Shown here piece after piece: positions 56,050 through 64,000 of a stretch of DNA of 64,000 bases. Made by a program: the position numbers and the translations under genes. The notes beneath the pieces are model-generated. The model was not told the origin of the DNA. It saw only the letters and a list, made by a program, of their open reading frames with translations, and ran no database searches. Every line of letters starts with the position of its first letter. Position 1 is the stretch's first letter. Source of the stretch: Pseudomonas citrullilanati (GTDB taxonomy: Bacteria; Pseudomonadota; Gammaproteobacteria; Pseudomonadales; Pseudomonadaceae). The stretch is taken from assembly GCF_030580855.1 (NCBI RefSeq), contig NZ_JAUQOP010000007.1, forward strand, positions 1-64,000. Direction: 5' to 3'.

Positions 56050-56742
56050 ATGGACAAACAGCACAAGGCCAGTATTGACGGGGATCAATGGGCGCGGTGC
56101 GTGGAGCAACACGGCTGGCTGTGGACGGCCGCGCAACCGGGCACGGGGACCACGCCGCCGACCCTGATCCTCGCCCACGGCGCCGGTGCACCGATGGACA
56201 GCGGTTTCATGGAACAAATGGCTGCGCGCCTTGCCGCGCGGGGCGTCAACGTGCTGCGCTTCGAGTTTCCCTACATGGCCCAGCGGCGCCAGGACGGTGG
56301 CAAGCGCCCACCCAACCCGGCGCCGAAACTGCTGGAATGCTGGCGCGAGGTGTACGCCACGGTGCGGCCTTATGTCGCTGGACGGCTGGCCGTGGGTGGC
56401 AAATCCATGGGCGGGCGCATGGCCAGTTTGCTGGCCGATGAGTTGGGCGCTGATGCGCTGGTGTGCCTGGGTTATCCCTTCTATGCGGCGGGCAAGCCGG
56501 AGAAACCGCGGGTCGAGCACCTGGCGACCTTGCAGGCCCGGACCTTGATCGTCCAGGGTGAGCGTGACGCGCTGGGCAATCGGCAGGCGGTGCAGGGCTA
56601 CAGCTTGTCACCGAATATCGAAGTGTTTTGGCTGGTGGCCGGGGACCATGACTTGAAGCCGTTGAAGGCGTCGGGGTTCAGTCATGAGCAGCATCTGGAG
56701 GCGGCGGCGTCGAGGGTGGCGGAATTCCTTCTTCGAGAGTGA
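56050..56742 (+). CDS. Alpha/beta hydrolase of the KANL3/Tex30 family
   Basis: The 230-residue protein has the oxyanion-type [14 protein letters not shown] and the nucleophile elbow [11 protein letters not shown] (Ser about residue 120). The acid region is GERDALGN and the catalytic His lies in AGDHDLKPL. It is a small cytoplasmic hydrolase of unknown substrate. Homologues are often next to the cco locus in Pseudomonas. The ATG at 56050 places an Anr box inside codons 9-13; a later start is possible but would remove conserved-looking N-terminal residues. Confidence 0.85.
   Translation: MDKQHKASIDGDQWARCVEQHGWLWTAAQPGTGTTPPTLILAHGAGAPMDSGFMEQMAARLAARGVNVLRFEFPYMAQRRQDGGKRPPNPAPKLLECWREVYATVRPYVAGRLAVGGKSMGGRMASLLADELGADALVCLGYPFYAAGKPEKPRVEHLATLQARTLIVQGERDALGNRQAVQGYSLSPNIEVFWLVAGDHDLKPLKASGFSHEQHLEAAASRVAEFLLRE
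56075..56088 (-). promoter_or_regulatory. Anr/Fnr box, probably for ccoN2
   Basis: TTGACGGGGATCAA matches the Anr/Fnr consensus TTGAT-N4-ATCAA at nine of ten positions. It is centred about 128 bases upstream of ccoN2. Class II activation would place the transcript start about 40 bases downstream, near 56040. It lies inside the hydrolase reading frame. Confidence 0.72.
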
Positions 56743-56760
56743 CAGCGCCTGCCCTGGCCT

Positions 56761-56826
56761 CATCGCGAGCCTGCTCGCTTCCACATTGGAATGCATTTCA
56801 ATGTGGGAGCGAGCTTGCTCGCGATA
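56761..56826. repeat. REP doublet after the hydrolase gene
   Basis: ATCGCGAGCCTGCTCGCTTC and GTGGGAGCGAGCTTGCTCGC stand inverted, about 20 bases apart. The short loop contains another small palindrome (ATTGGAATGCATTTCAAT). Confidence 0.9.
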
Positions 56827-56844
56827 GCGGCCTATCAGGCAATA

Positions 56845-56876
56845 AAAAACCCGGAAGCTTTCACTGTCCGGGTTTT
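56845..56876. terminator. Terminator between the convergent hydrolase and aer genes
   Basis: AAACCCGGA and TCCGGGTTT form a 9-bp stem with an 11-base loop. A-run and T-run flank it on either side, so it can end transcription in both directions. Confidence 0.85.
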
Positions 56877-56893
56877 GGGTCGACCCATTGAAG

Positions 56894-58459
56894 TCAGCGG
56901 TTGAACCGCTCCACCAGCGAATACTGCGAGTTGGCCGTGCGGGTCAGTTCTTCGCTCAGCAGCGCCGAGCTGTGGGCCTGCCCCGAGGTCTGGTCGGCCA
57001 GCTCCGAGATATTGCTGATGTTGCGGCTGATCTCCTCGGCCACCGAGCTTTGCTCTTCGGTCGCGGCGGCGATCTGGGTGGTCATGTCGGTGATGTTGGC
57101 CACCGCTTCGCTGATGCCCACCAGTGCCTGGTCCGCTTCCATGACCCGCGCCACCCCCTCTTCGGCCTGGCGATGGCCGGCGTCCATGGTTTGCACGGCG
57201 TTGGTGGCGGTCTGCTGGAGCTTGGCGATCAGGGCATGGATCTGCCCGGTGGATTCGCTGGTGCGTTGCGCCAGTTGTCGCACTTCGTCGGCCACCACGG
57301 CAAAGCCGCGGCCCATCTCGCCGGCACGAGCCGCTTCGATGGCGGCGTTCAGGGCCAGCAGGTTGGTCTGGTCGGCGATGCCCTTGATCACGTCCACCAC
57401 GCCGCCGATCTCGTCGCTGTCCTTGGCCAGTTGGGTCACGGTCTGGCCCGTTTCACCCACGACCACCGACAGGCGCTCGATGGCCTCGCGGGTTTCCCCG
57501 GCAATGTCGCGCCCGCGCCCGGTCAGGCGATTGGCTTCCTGGGTCGCGTCGGCGGTGCGCTGCACATGGCTGGCGACCTCCTGGGTGGTGGCGGCCATCT
57601 GGTTGACCGCGGTGGCGACCTGTTCGGTTTCCAGGCGCTGGCGTTCCAGGCCGCTGGAGCTGTCGTGGGCCAGGGTGTTGGACTGGCGAGCCTGGTCGTT
57701 GAGGTGCTCGGCGGTGTCTTGCAATCGGGTCAGGCAGGTTTTCAGGCGTGCTTCCTGACTGAGGATCGACATCTCCAGGCGTGCCTGGGCGCCGCGGCTG
57801 TCGGTGTACATCTGGGCGATCAACGGGTCGGACGTGGTCTGTTCGGCCAGGCGCAGCAGGCGCTTGATCCCGCGTTGCTGCCATTGCAGCCCCATCAGGC
57901 CCAACGGCACCGACAACACCGCCGCGAGGGCGAAGCCCCAGTGGGAATTGAGGAACGCGCCCACGACGAAGCTCAGTTGGCTGACCAGGATGAACGGCAG
58001 CCAGTCCTGCAGCAGCGGCAGCCATTTGTCGCTGCGCGGGATCGCCGGCTTGCCCTGGTTGATGCGTCGATACAGCGCTTCGGCCCGGCTGATCTGTTCA
58101 GCGGTAGGCTTGACCCGTACCGACTCGTAGCCGACCACCTGGTTGCCCTCGAACACGGGCGTGACGTAGGCGTTGACCCAGTAATGGTCGCCGCTCTTGC
58201 AGCGATTCTTGACGATGCCCATCCATGGCAAGCCTTGTTTCAGGGTGCCCCACATATGGGCGAACACGGCTGAAGGAACGTCGGGGTGGCGTACCAGGTT
58301 GTGCGGTGAACGAATCAGTTCCTCCTTGGAAAACCCGCTGATCTCGACGAATGCATCGTTGCAGTAGGTGATCACGCCTTTGGCGTCGGTGGTGGAAATC
58401 AATCGTTGCTGGGCCGGGAAGGTCCTTTCGCGTTGGGTAATGGGTTGGTTATTACGCAT
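56894..58459 (-). CDS. aer: Aer: PAS-type energy-taxis chemoreceptor
   Basis: The 521-residue receptor starts with a PAS domain (about 8-120) of the FAD-binding Aer type ([50 protein letters not shown]). A short membrane region follows (about 148-192), with no periplasmic domain. The methyl-accepting signalling domain with the hairpin [20 protein letters not shown] ends the protein. It steers cells towards favourable oxygen or redox conditions, which fits its place beside the oxidase genes, as in P. aeruginosa. ATG 58459 is chosen over a longer frame. Confidence 0.93.
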   Translation of the reverse strand: MRNNQPITQRERTFPAQQRLISTTDAKGVITYCNDAFVEISGFSKEELIRSPHNLVRHPDVPSAVFAHMWGTLKQGLPWMGIVKNRCKSGDHYWVNAYVTPVFEGNQVVGYESVRVKPTAEQISRAEALYRRINQGKPAIPRSDKWLPLLQDWLPFILVSQLSFVVGAFLNSHWGFALAAVLSVPLGLMGLQWQQRGIKRLLRLAEQTTSDPLIAQMYTDSRGAQARLEMSILSQEARLKTCLTRLQDTAEHLNDQARQSNTLAHDSSSGLERQRLETEQVATAVNQMAATTQEVASHVQRTADATQEANRLTGRGRDIAGETREAIERLSVVVGETGQTVTQLAKDSDEIGGVVDVIKGIADQTNLLALNAAIEAARAGEMGRGFAVVADEVRQLAQRTSESTGQIHALIAKLQQTATNAVQTMDAGHRQAEEGVARVMEADQALVGISEAVANITDMTTQIAAATEEQSSVAEEISRNISNISELADQTSGQAHSSALLSEELTRTANSQYSLVERFNR

Positions 58460-58536
58460 GGTGTATAGATCCACAAGGCTTTCAAAGGTTGTCGGCGTCG
58501 TCAGGTTTTAGTTGAAGTTATTTTTGCCTGTCGCTA

Positions 58537-59325
58537 TCACGCCAGCATCGGGTAGGTAAATAGGGCGAAATGAAGCAGGTTGAGGAGAAAATGCGTGGCG
58601 ATGGCCGCGCCCAGGCCACCGAAGCGGTAGGCCAGGCCATAACCGATCCCTGCCAGGCCCGACAACAGCACCCATTGCCAACCGGCGCCGGCGTGCACCA
58701 GGCCGAACAGCAGCGAGGCCAGGAGCAAGGCCAAGTTGTCGCCGTAGGGCAAATGCCTGAAGCGCCGGCCCAGGCCTCCTTGAATGTAGCCACGAAACAG
58801 CGCTTCCTCCACCAGCGTCACCAGTAAAAGATTGTTGGCCAGCCAGATCCATGCCTGGTCGGGCCATTTCGGTGCCCAGTGGATCATGCCCAGCAGCAGC
58901 GCCCCGCCCAGTGCAAGGACCGCGCTCAAGCCCAGGCCGAGGGCCGTGGCGTAGACCGCCAGGCGCAATGAGCGTCGGCCGACGATCCACGGACAGGCCA
59001 GGAGCAGCCAGAAGCCGATCAAGGGTTTGTCCTGGTTCAGGTACATGGCGAACCGCGCGGCGTCGTCGGTCAGGCGCTGCGGGGCGATCGCCCGCCCGTT
59101 GAAAAAGCCGGGCATCCAGTGCATCGCCAATGCCAGGGCCATCACCAGGAACAGGGCATGCCCGAGAAACCGGCCGATCGGCATCGATGGCTGGCGAACG
59201 GCATAGCCGGCGAACAGCAGCAAGGCGACGGTAATGACGGCCGTCCACGCCAGTTGCCCATAGGCCAGGGCCATGGCATAGCCAAGTGAGAGAAGGGCCA
59301 GGTACGGCCAGGGGAGAGCGGGCAT
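58537..59325 (-). CDS. CPBP-family intramembrane metalloprotease-like protein
   Basis: The 262-residue membrane protein has about eight hydrophobic helices. The CPBP (Abi/Rce1) motifs are EEALFRGYIQ (Glu-Glu-x-x-x-Arg, about residue 172), FGLVHA (about 208) and ATHFLLN (about 245). Members are putative intramembrane proteases; the substrate is unknown. It lies downstream of acnA in the same orientation but 313 bases away, so it is probably separately transcribed. Confidence 0.88.
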   Translation of the reverse strand: MPALPWPYLALLSLGYAMALAYGQLAWTAVITVALLLFAGYAVRQPSMPIGRFLGHALFLVMALALAMHWMPGFFNGRAIAPQRLTDDAARFAMYLNQDKPLIGFWLLLACPWIVGRRSLRLAVYATALGLGLSAVLALGGALLLGMIHWAPKWPDQAWIWLANNLLLVTLVEEALFRGYIQGGLGRRFRHLPYGDNLALLLASLLFGLVHAGAGWQWVLLSGLAGIGYGLAYRFGGLGAAIATHFLLNLLHFALFTYPMLA

Positions 59326-59541
59326 ACAACATCCTTTTAGGCGGTGGAGCTTCGGGCGAACGTGGCCGCCGCGTCTACGACGCTGCCATGTCGCGCAAAG
59401 AGCACAATGGGTGTCCGCGCCGACTCAAGGGCAGGCGTGGGCACTCGCTGGCTGACGCCGTTCCTTGAGCGTCAGTGGGGGAGGGATTATAGGCAGGCTG
59501 AGACAAAGAGGGTGATAGATAGCGTCTTCCAAGGACAGACC

Positions 59542-59630
59542 GGTGGGAGCGAGCCTGCTCGCGAATGCCGTTTATCCGTCATCCCTTCATGAGGGACCGA
59601 TGGTATTCGCGGGCAGGCCCGTTCCCACGG
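59542..59630. repeat. REP doublet downstream of acnA
   Basis: GTGGGAGCGAGCCTGCTCGC at about 59543 and TTCGCGGGCAGGCCCGTTCC at about 59606 form an inverted pair. It ends 8 bases from the acnA stop codon and may serve as its transcript end. The rest of 59326-59541 shows no gene. Confidence 0.88.
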
Positions 59631-59638
59631 GATCGTGT

Positions 59639-62380
59639 TTACCCGGCGATCAGCTGGCGCAGGACGTAATGCAGGATCCCGCCCGCCTTGAAGTATTCCA
59701 CTTCATTGAGCGTGTCGATCCGGCACAGCACCTCGATCCGTTCCTGGCGCCCGTCCTCGCGGGTGATCACCAGGGGCAGGTTCATCCGCGGGGTCAGTTC
59801 GACGCCGTCCAGCCCGAGGATGTCCAGGGTTTCCTTGCCGGTGAGGTTCAGGCTCTTGCGGTTCTGGTCGAGCTTGAACTGCAAGGGCAGTACGCCCATG
59901 CCCACCAGGTTGGAGCGGTGGATACGCTCGAAGCTTTCGGCGATCACCGCCTTGACCCCCAGCAGGTTGGTACCTTTGGCCGCCCAGTCGCGGCTCGAGC
60001 CGGTGCCGTACTCCTGGCCGGCGATCACCACCAAGGGGGTGCCGGTGGCCTGGTAGAGCATGGCGGCATCGTAGATCGGCATTTTTTCGCCGCTGGGGAT
60101 GTAGATCGTGTTGCCGCCTTCTTCGCCATCGAGCATCTCGTTGCGAATGCGGATGTTGGCGAACGTGCCGCGCATCATCACCTGGTGATTGCCGCGCCTC
60201 GAACCGTAGGAGTTGAAGTCCCGCGGCTCCACGCCTTGTTCGCGCAGGTAGCGACCGGCCGGGCTGTCGGCCTTGATGTTGCCGGCCGGGGAGATGTGGT
60301 CGGTGGTGACCGAATCGCCGAGCAGCGCCAGGACCCGGGCGCCTTCGACGTTCTTGATGACCGGTGGCGGCCCGCCAATGCCATCGAAGAACGGTGGGTG
60401 CTGGATATAGGTCGAGTCGTCCTGCCAGACGTAGGTCGCCGCTTGCGGCACTTCGATGGCCTGCCATTGTTCGTCACCGGCAAACACGGCGGCGTATTCC
60501 TTGTGGAACATGCTGGTGTTGACCTGGGCCACGGCGTCGGCGACCTCCTGGCTGCTCGGCCAGATATCGCGCAGGTACACCGGCTTGCCGTCCCGGTCGT
60601 TCCCCAGGGGCTCGCTACTGATGTCGATGCGCACGGTGCCGGCCAGGGCGTAGGCCACCACCAGCGGTGGCGAGGCCAGCCAGTTGGTCTTCACCAGGGG
60701 ATGGACCCGGCCTTCGAAATTGCGGTTGCCCGACAACACCGACGCGACGGTCAGGTCGGCTTTCTGGATGGCTTTCTCGATCGGGTCCGGCAGCGGCCCC
60801 GAATTGCCGATGCAGGTGGTGCAACCGTAGCCCACCAGGGCAAAGCCGAGTTGGTCCAGGTACTCGGTCAGGCCGGCGGCCTTGTAGTAGTCGGTGACCA
60901 CCTTGGAGCCGGGCGCCAGGGAACTCTTGACCCAGGGTTTGCGCGTCAGGCCCTTTTCCACGGCTTTCTTGGCCAGCAACCCGGCGGCCATCATCACGCT
61001 GGGGTTGGACGTGTTGGTGCAGGAGGTGATGGCCGCGATGACCACCGCGCCGTTCTTCAGCCGATGGGTGTGGCCTTCGTATTCATACTCGGCTTCGCCG
61101 ACCTGGTCGGCATTGCCTACCGCGACCCCGCCACCGCCTTCGCTTTCCAGGCGGCCTTCCTCCTTGCTGGTGGGCTTGACCTGCAAGCCGAGGAAGTCGC
61201 TGAAGGCCTGGCCGACGTTGGGCAGCGAGACCCGGTCCTGAGGGCGCTTCGGACCGGCGAGGCTGGCCTCGACGCTGCCCATGTCCAGCGCCAGGGTGTC
61301 GGTGAACACCGGCTCCAGGCCAGGCAAGCGCCACAGGCCCTGGGCCTTGCAGTAGGCCTCCACCAGTTTCACGGTTTCCGCTGGCCGCCCGGACAGGCGC
61401 AGATAATCCAGGGTCACTTCGTCCACTGGGAAGAAACCGCAGGTGGCGCCGTATTCCGGGGCCATGTTGGCGATGGTGGCGCGGTCGGCCAGGGGCAGGT
61501 CGGCAAGACCGTCGCCATAGAACTCGACGAATTTGCCCACCACGCCTTTCTTGCGCAGCATCTGCGTGACCGTCAGCACCAGGTCGGTGGCGGTGATGCC
61601 TTCGCGCAGTTTGCCGGTGAGTTTGAACCCGATCACCTCGGGGATGAGCATCGACACCGGTTGGCCGAGCATGGCCGCTTCCGCTTCGATCCCGCCGACG
61701 CCCCAGCCCAGTACGCCGAGGCCGTTGATCATGGTGGTGTGGGAGTCGGTGCCCACCAAGGTGTCGGGAAAGGCATAGGTGCGGCCGTCTTCTTCTTTAG
61801 TCCACACGGTGCGGCCCAGGTACTCGAGGTTGACCTGGTGGCAGATGCCAGTGCCCGGTGGCACCACGCTGAAGTTGTCGAAGGCACTCTGGCCCCAGCG
61901 CAGGAAGGCGTAGCGTTCGCCGTTGCGTTGCATTTCGATGTCGACGTTCTGCTCGAACGCCTGGCTGCTGGCGAATTTGTCCACCATCACCGAGTGGTCG
62001 ATCACCAGGTCCACCGGTGACAGCGGGTTGATTCGCTGGGGATCGCCGCCGGCCTTTTCCACGGCGGCACGCATGGCGGCCAGGTCGACCACCGCCGGGA
62101 CGCCGGTGAAGTCTTGCATCAGTACCCGGGCCGGACGGTATTGGATCTCGCGGTCGGAGCGCCGGTCCTTGAGCCACCCGGCCACGGCCTTGAGGTCGGC
62201 CCCGGTGACGGTTTTTTCATCTTCCCAGCGCAGCAGGTTCTCCAGCAGCACTTTCAGGGACATGGGCAGCTTGTCCAGGTCGCCCAGGCTGCGGGCAGCG
62301 TCCGGGAGACTGAAATAGTGGTAGGTCCTGGCGTCGACTTGCAGTGTTTTAAGGGTCTTCAGGCTATCGAGGGACGGCAT
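59639..62380 (-). CDS. acnA: AcnA: aconitate hydratase A
   Basis: The 913-residue enzyme interconverts citrate and isocitrate in the TCA cycle. The 4Fe-4S cysteines lie in [15 protein letters not shown] and [30 protein letters not shown] and [20 protein letters not shown] are the substrate regions, and [10 protein letters not shown] is the swivel-domain site. Full length for the AcnA/IRP family. ATG 62380 is chosen; the frame upstream has no ATG. Confidence 0.98.
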   Translation of the reverse strand: MPSLDSLKTLKTLQVDARTYHYFSLPDAARSLGDLDKLPMSLKVLLENLLRWEDEKTVTGADLKAVAGWLKDRRSDREIQYRPARVLMQDFTGVPAVVDLAAMRAAVEKAGGDPQRINPLSPVDLVIDHSVMVDKFASSQAFEQNVDIEMQRNGERYAFLRWGQSAFDNFSVVPPGTGICHQVNLEYLGRTVWTKEEDGRTYAFPDTLVGTDSHTTMINGLGVLGWGVGGIEAEAAMLGQPVSMLIPEVIGFKLTGKLREGITATDLVLTVTQMLRKKGVVGKFVEFYGDGLADLPLADRATIANMAPEYGATCGFFPVDEVTLDYLRLSGRPAETVKLVEAYCKAQGLWRLPGLEPVFTDTLALDMGSVEASLAGPKRPQDRVSLPNVGQAFSDFLGLQVKPTSKEEGRLESEGGGGVAVGNADQVGEAEYEYEGHTHRLKNGAVVIAAITSCTNTSNPSVMMAAGLLAKKAVEKGLTRKPWVKSSLAPGSKVVTDYYKAAGLTEYLDQLGFALVGYGCTTCIGNSGPLPDPIEKAIQKADLTVASVLSGNRNFEGRVHPLVKTNWLASPPLVVAYALAGTVRIDISSEPLGNDRDGKPVYLRDIWPSSQEVADAVAQVNTSMFHKEYAAVFAGDEQWQAIEVPQAATYVWQDDSTYIQHPPFFDGIGGPPPVIKNVEGARVLALLGDSVTTDHISPAGNIKADSPAGRYLREQGVEPRDFNSYGSRRGNHQVMMRGTFANIRIRNEMLDGEEGGNTIYIPSGEKMPIYDAAMLYQATGTPLVVIAGQEYGTGSSRDWAAKGTNLLGVKAVIAESFERIHRSNLVGMGVLPLQFKLDQNRKSLNLTGKETLDILGLDGVELTPRMNLPLVITREDGRQERIEVLCRIDTLNEVEYFKAGGILHYVLRQLIAG

Positions 62381-62553
62381 TGAAATCACTCCTTTGAGTC
62401 CGCACGGCTACGGACTGACGGGGACGGACAGAGCCTTTAACCTAGCTCTGTTTCGAGCGTATGACTAATCACTGGACTCTATGGACAGGTTCGGGGTTCC
62501 GAAGTCCGCTATCATGCGCCGGTTTTCGTGACAGGCTTTGCTACGGAGTTTCA

Positions 62554-63642
62554 ATGAACACGCTTTTCATGCACTGCCGGCCCGGCTTCGAGGGCGAGGT
62601 CTGCTCCGAGATCGCCGAACACGCGGCCCGGCTCAACGTGGCCGGCTACGCCAAGGCCAAGCCGGCCAGCGCCTGTGCCGAATTTGTCTGCACCGAAGAG
62701 GACGGCGCCGAACGGCTGATGCGCGGCCAGCGGTTCGCCGAACTGATTTTCCCGCGCCAATGGGCCCGCGGCACCTTCATCGAGTTGCCGGAAACCGACC
62801 GCATCAGCGTCATCCTGGCGCACATGGCGCAGTTCCCGGCCTGTGGCAGCCTGTGGCTGGAGGTGCTGGACACCAACGATGGCAAGGAACTGTCGAACTT
62901 CTGCAGGAAATTCGAAGGCCCGTTGCGCAAGGCGTTGGCCGCCGCCGGCAAGCTGGTGCAAGACCCGCACAAGCCGCGCCTGCTGCTGACCTTCAAGAGC
63001 GGCCGCGAAGTGTTCCTGGGGTTGGCCCCGGCCGACAATTCGGCGATGTGGCCGATGGGCATCCCGCGCCTGAAGTTCCCCCGGGAAGCGCCCAGCCGTT
63101 CGACCCTCAAGCTCGAAGAGGCCTGGCACCATTTCATTCCTCGCGAGGAGTGGGACGAGCGCCTGCACAGCGACATGACCGGGGTGGACCTGGGCGCGGC
63201 GCCAGGCGGCTGGACCTGGCAACTGGTCAACCGGGGCATGCTCGTCACGGCCATCGACAACGGGCCGATGGCCGAGAGCCTGATGGACACCGGCCTGGTG
63301 CAGCACCTGATGGCGGACGGCTTCACCTTCAAGCCCAGGCAGCCGGTGGACTGGATGGTCTGCGACATCGTCGAGAAACCGGCGCGCAACGCAGCGATGC
63401 TGGAGGAGTGGATCGGCGAGGGGCATTGTCGCGAGGCGGTGGTCAACCTCAAGTTGCCGATGAAACAGCGCTATACCGAAGTGAAGCGCCTGCTTGAACG
63501 TATCGCCGACGGATTCAAGGCTCGGGGGATCACAGTCGAGATCGGTTGCAAGCAGCTGTACCACGACCGCGAGGAAGTGACGTGCCATCTGCGGCGGTTG
63601 GACACGAAAAAGCCCCGTGGGAGCAAAGCTTGCTCGCGATGA
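62554..63642 (+). CDS. rlmM: RlmM: 23S rRNA (Cm2498) methyltransferase with REP-derived tail
   Basis: The 362-residue enzyme 2'-O-methylates C2498 of 23S rRNA. It has a THUMP-type N-terminal part and a Rossmann domain with the SAM motif DLGAAPGGWTWQL (about residue 213) and the catalytic region VVNLKLPMKQRY. The last codons (63614-63642), encoding PRGSKACSR, come from a REP element that supplies the stop codon, so the C-terminal tail is strain-specific. ATG 62554 gives the standard MNTLFMHCRPGFEGE start; it is divergent from acnA. Confidence 0.95.
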   Translation: MNTLFMHCRPGFEGEVCSEIAEHAARLNVAGYAKAKPASACAEFVCTEEDGAERLMRGQRFAELIFPRQWARGTFIELPETDRISVILAHMAQFPACGSLWLEVLDTNDGKELSNFCRKFEGPLRKALAAAGKLVQDPHKPRLLLTFKSGREVFLGLAPADNSAMWPMGIPRLKFPREAPSRSTLKLEEAWHHFIPREEWDERLHSDMTGVDLGAAPGGWTWQLVNRGMLVTAIDNGPMAESLMDTGLVQHLMADGFTFKPRQPVDWMVCDIVEKPARNAAMLEEWIGEGHCREAVVNLKLPMKQRYTEVKRLLERIADGFKARGITVEIGCKQLYHDREEVTCHLRRLDTKKPRGSKACSR

Positions 63643-63700
63643 ACGATGACGCGGTCAGGGAGACCGAGGTGCCTGCATCGCGGGCAAGCCTTGCTCCCAC
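63614..63700. repeat. REP doublet overlapping the 3' end of rlmM
   Basis: GTGGGAGCAAAGCTTGCTCG starts at about 63617 inside rlmM, and GCGGGCAAGCCTTGCTCCCA stands inverted at about 63680. The element overlaps the last nine rlmM codons and the stop. Confidence 0.88.
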
Positions 63701-63787
63701 AGTCTTGCTCCGACATGTTTGCTGCCCCACAGACTTTGCTCAGGACCGACATTGCGCGACAATGCCGGCCAGTTCCAGGAGTAGAAC

Positions 63788-64000
63788 ATGAGTGAAATGA
63801 ACGACACGCCGGTCGACGGCACGCTGGATGCCACCGGCCTCAATTGCCCCGAGCCGGTGATGATGCTGCACCAGCACATCCGCGACCTGGCGCCCGGCGG
63901 GCTGCTGAAAGTCATCGCCACCGATCCCTCGACGCGCCGCGACATCCCTAAGTTCTGTGTGTTTCTCGACCACGAGCTGGTGGGCCAAGACGAAGTGGAC
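63788..64000 (+). CDS. tusA: TusA: sulfur carrier protein (cut by the window end)
   Basis: The first 71 codons are present. The protein has the TusA/SirA active-site motif [15 protein letters not shown], whose Cys carries persulfide sulfur for tRNA 2-thiouridine synthesis. The segment [20 protein letters not shown] is also typical. The family is about 80-85 residues, so only the last few codons are missing. ATG 63788 has AGGAGTAGAAC upstream. Confidence 0.93.
   Translation, partial: MSEMNDTPVDGTLDATGLNCPEPVMMLHQHIRDLAPGGLLKVIATDPSTRRDIPKFCVFLDHELVGQDEVD

Noticed and set aside
59543..62020. 825-codon open frame on the plus strand opposite acnA
   Set aside because: It is antisense to the well-conserved aconitase; long opposite frames are common in high-GC Pseudomonas genes and the product has no domain pattern.
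3..63700. Repeated palindromes as a possible CRISPR array
   Set aside because: The copies are dispersed singly or as inverted pairs between genes, without regular spacers or cas genes.

Overview
This 64 kb window is chromosomal DNA of a fluorescent Pseudomonas, most likely of the P. fluorescens / P. corrugata group. The evidence is high GC content, GTGGGAGC-type REP palindromes between genes, the Pseudomonas order aer - cco2 - cco1 - ccoG/H/I/S, and core genes (pyrD, rmf, rlmL, acnA, rlmM, tusA) of typical Pseudomonas type. No rRNA, tRNA, CRISPR array, insertion sequence or prophage was seen.

Region 1 (1-1.9 kb) holds nasS and nasT on the minus strand, the nitrate-responsive regulatory pair. 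Region 2 (2.1-28.3 kb) is a type III secretion (T3SS) island of the Salmonella SPI-1 / Shigella Mxi-Spa type, not the Hrp or Ysc type. Its order is invF - sctC - sctW - sctV - sctN - sctO - sctP - sctQ - sctR - sctS - sctT - sctU, then sicA - sipB - sipC - sipD - iacP. An AT-richer divergent gene with a cupin-like His pattern follows. Next come hilA - iagB and sctD - sctF - sctI - sctJ - sctK - sctL - orgC-like. A 489-codon minus-strand gene with several hydrophobic stretches closes the island. Genes are tightly coupled (ATGA/GTGA overlaps), so the needle complex, export gate, ATPase and translocators are probably made from a few operons under HilA-like and InvF-like activators. invB, invH, sipA and hilC/hilD equivalents are not seen.

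Region 3 (28.5-35.4 kb) is core: pyrD, rmf with a structured leader, the bifunctional 23S rRNA methyltransferase rlmL, and a CHASE-PAS-PAS-GGDEF diguanylate cyclase. Region 4 (35.5-56 kb, minus strand) is the cbb3 oxidase locus: two complete ccoNOQP operons in tandem followed by the maturation genes ccoG, ccoH, ccoI, ccoS and a TauE/SafE-family membrane protein. About 8 kb of accessory DNA lies between ccoP1 and ccoG. It carries a VapBC/Phd-type toxin-antitoxin pair, a 1465-aa prePAAR-PAAR-Rhs polymorphic toxin with a 130-residue variable tip and a probable immunity gene, palindromic repeats, and an exported protein that looks like a metallophosphoesterase without its metal ligands.

Region 5 (56-64 kb) holds an alpha/beta hydrolase whose 5' end overlaps an Anr/Fnr box that probably serves ccoN2, the Aer-type energy-taxis receptor, a CPBP-family membrane protein, aconitase acnA, rlmM (its last codons made of REP sequence) and the start of tusA, cut by the window end.
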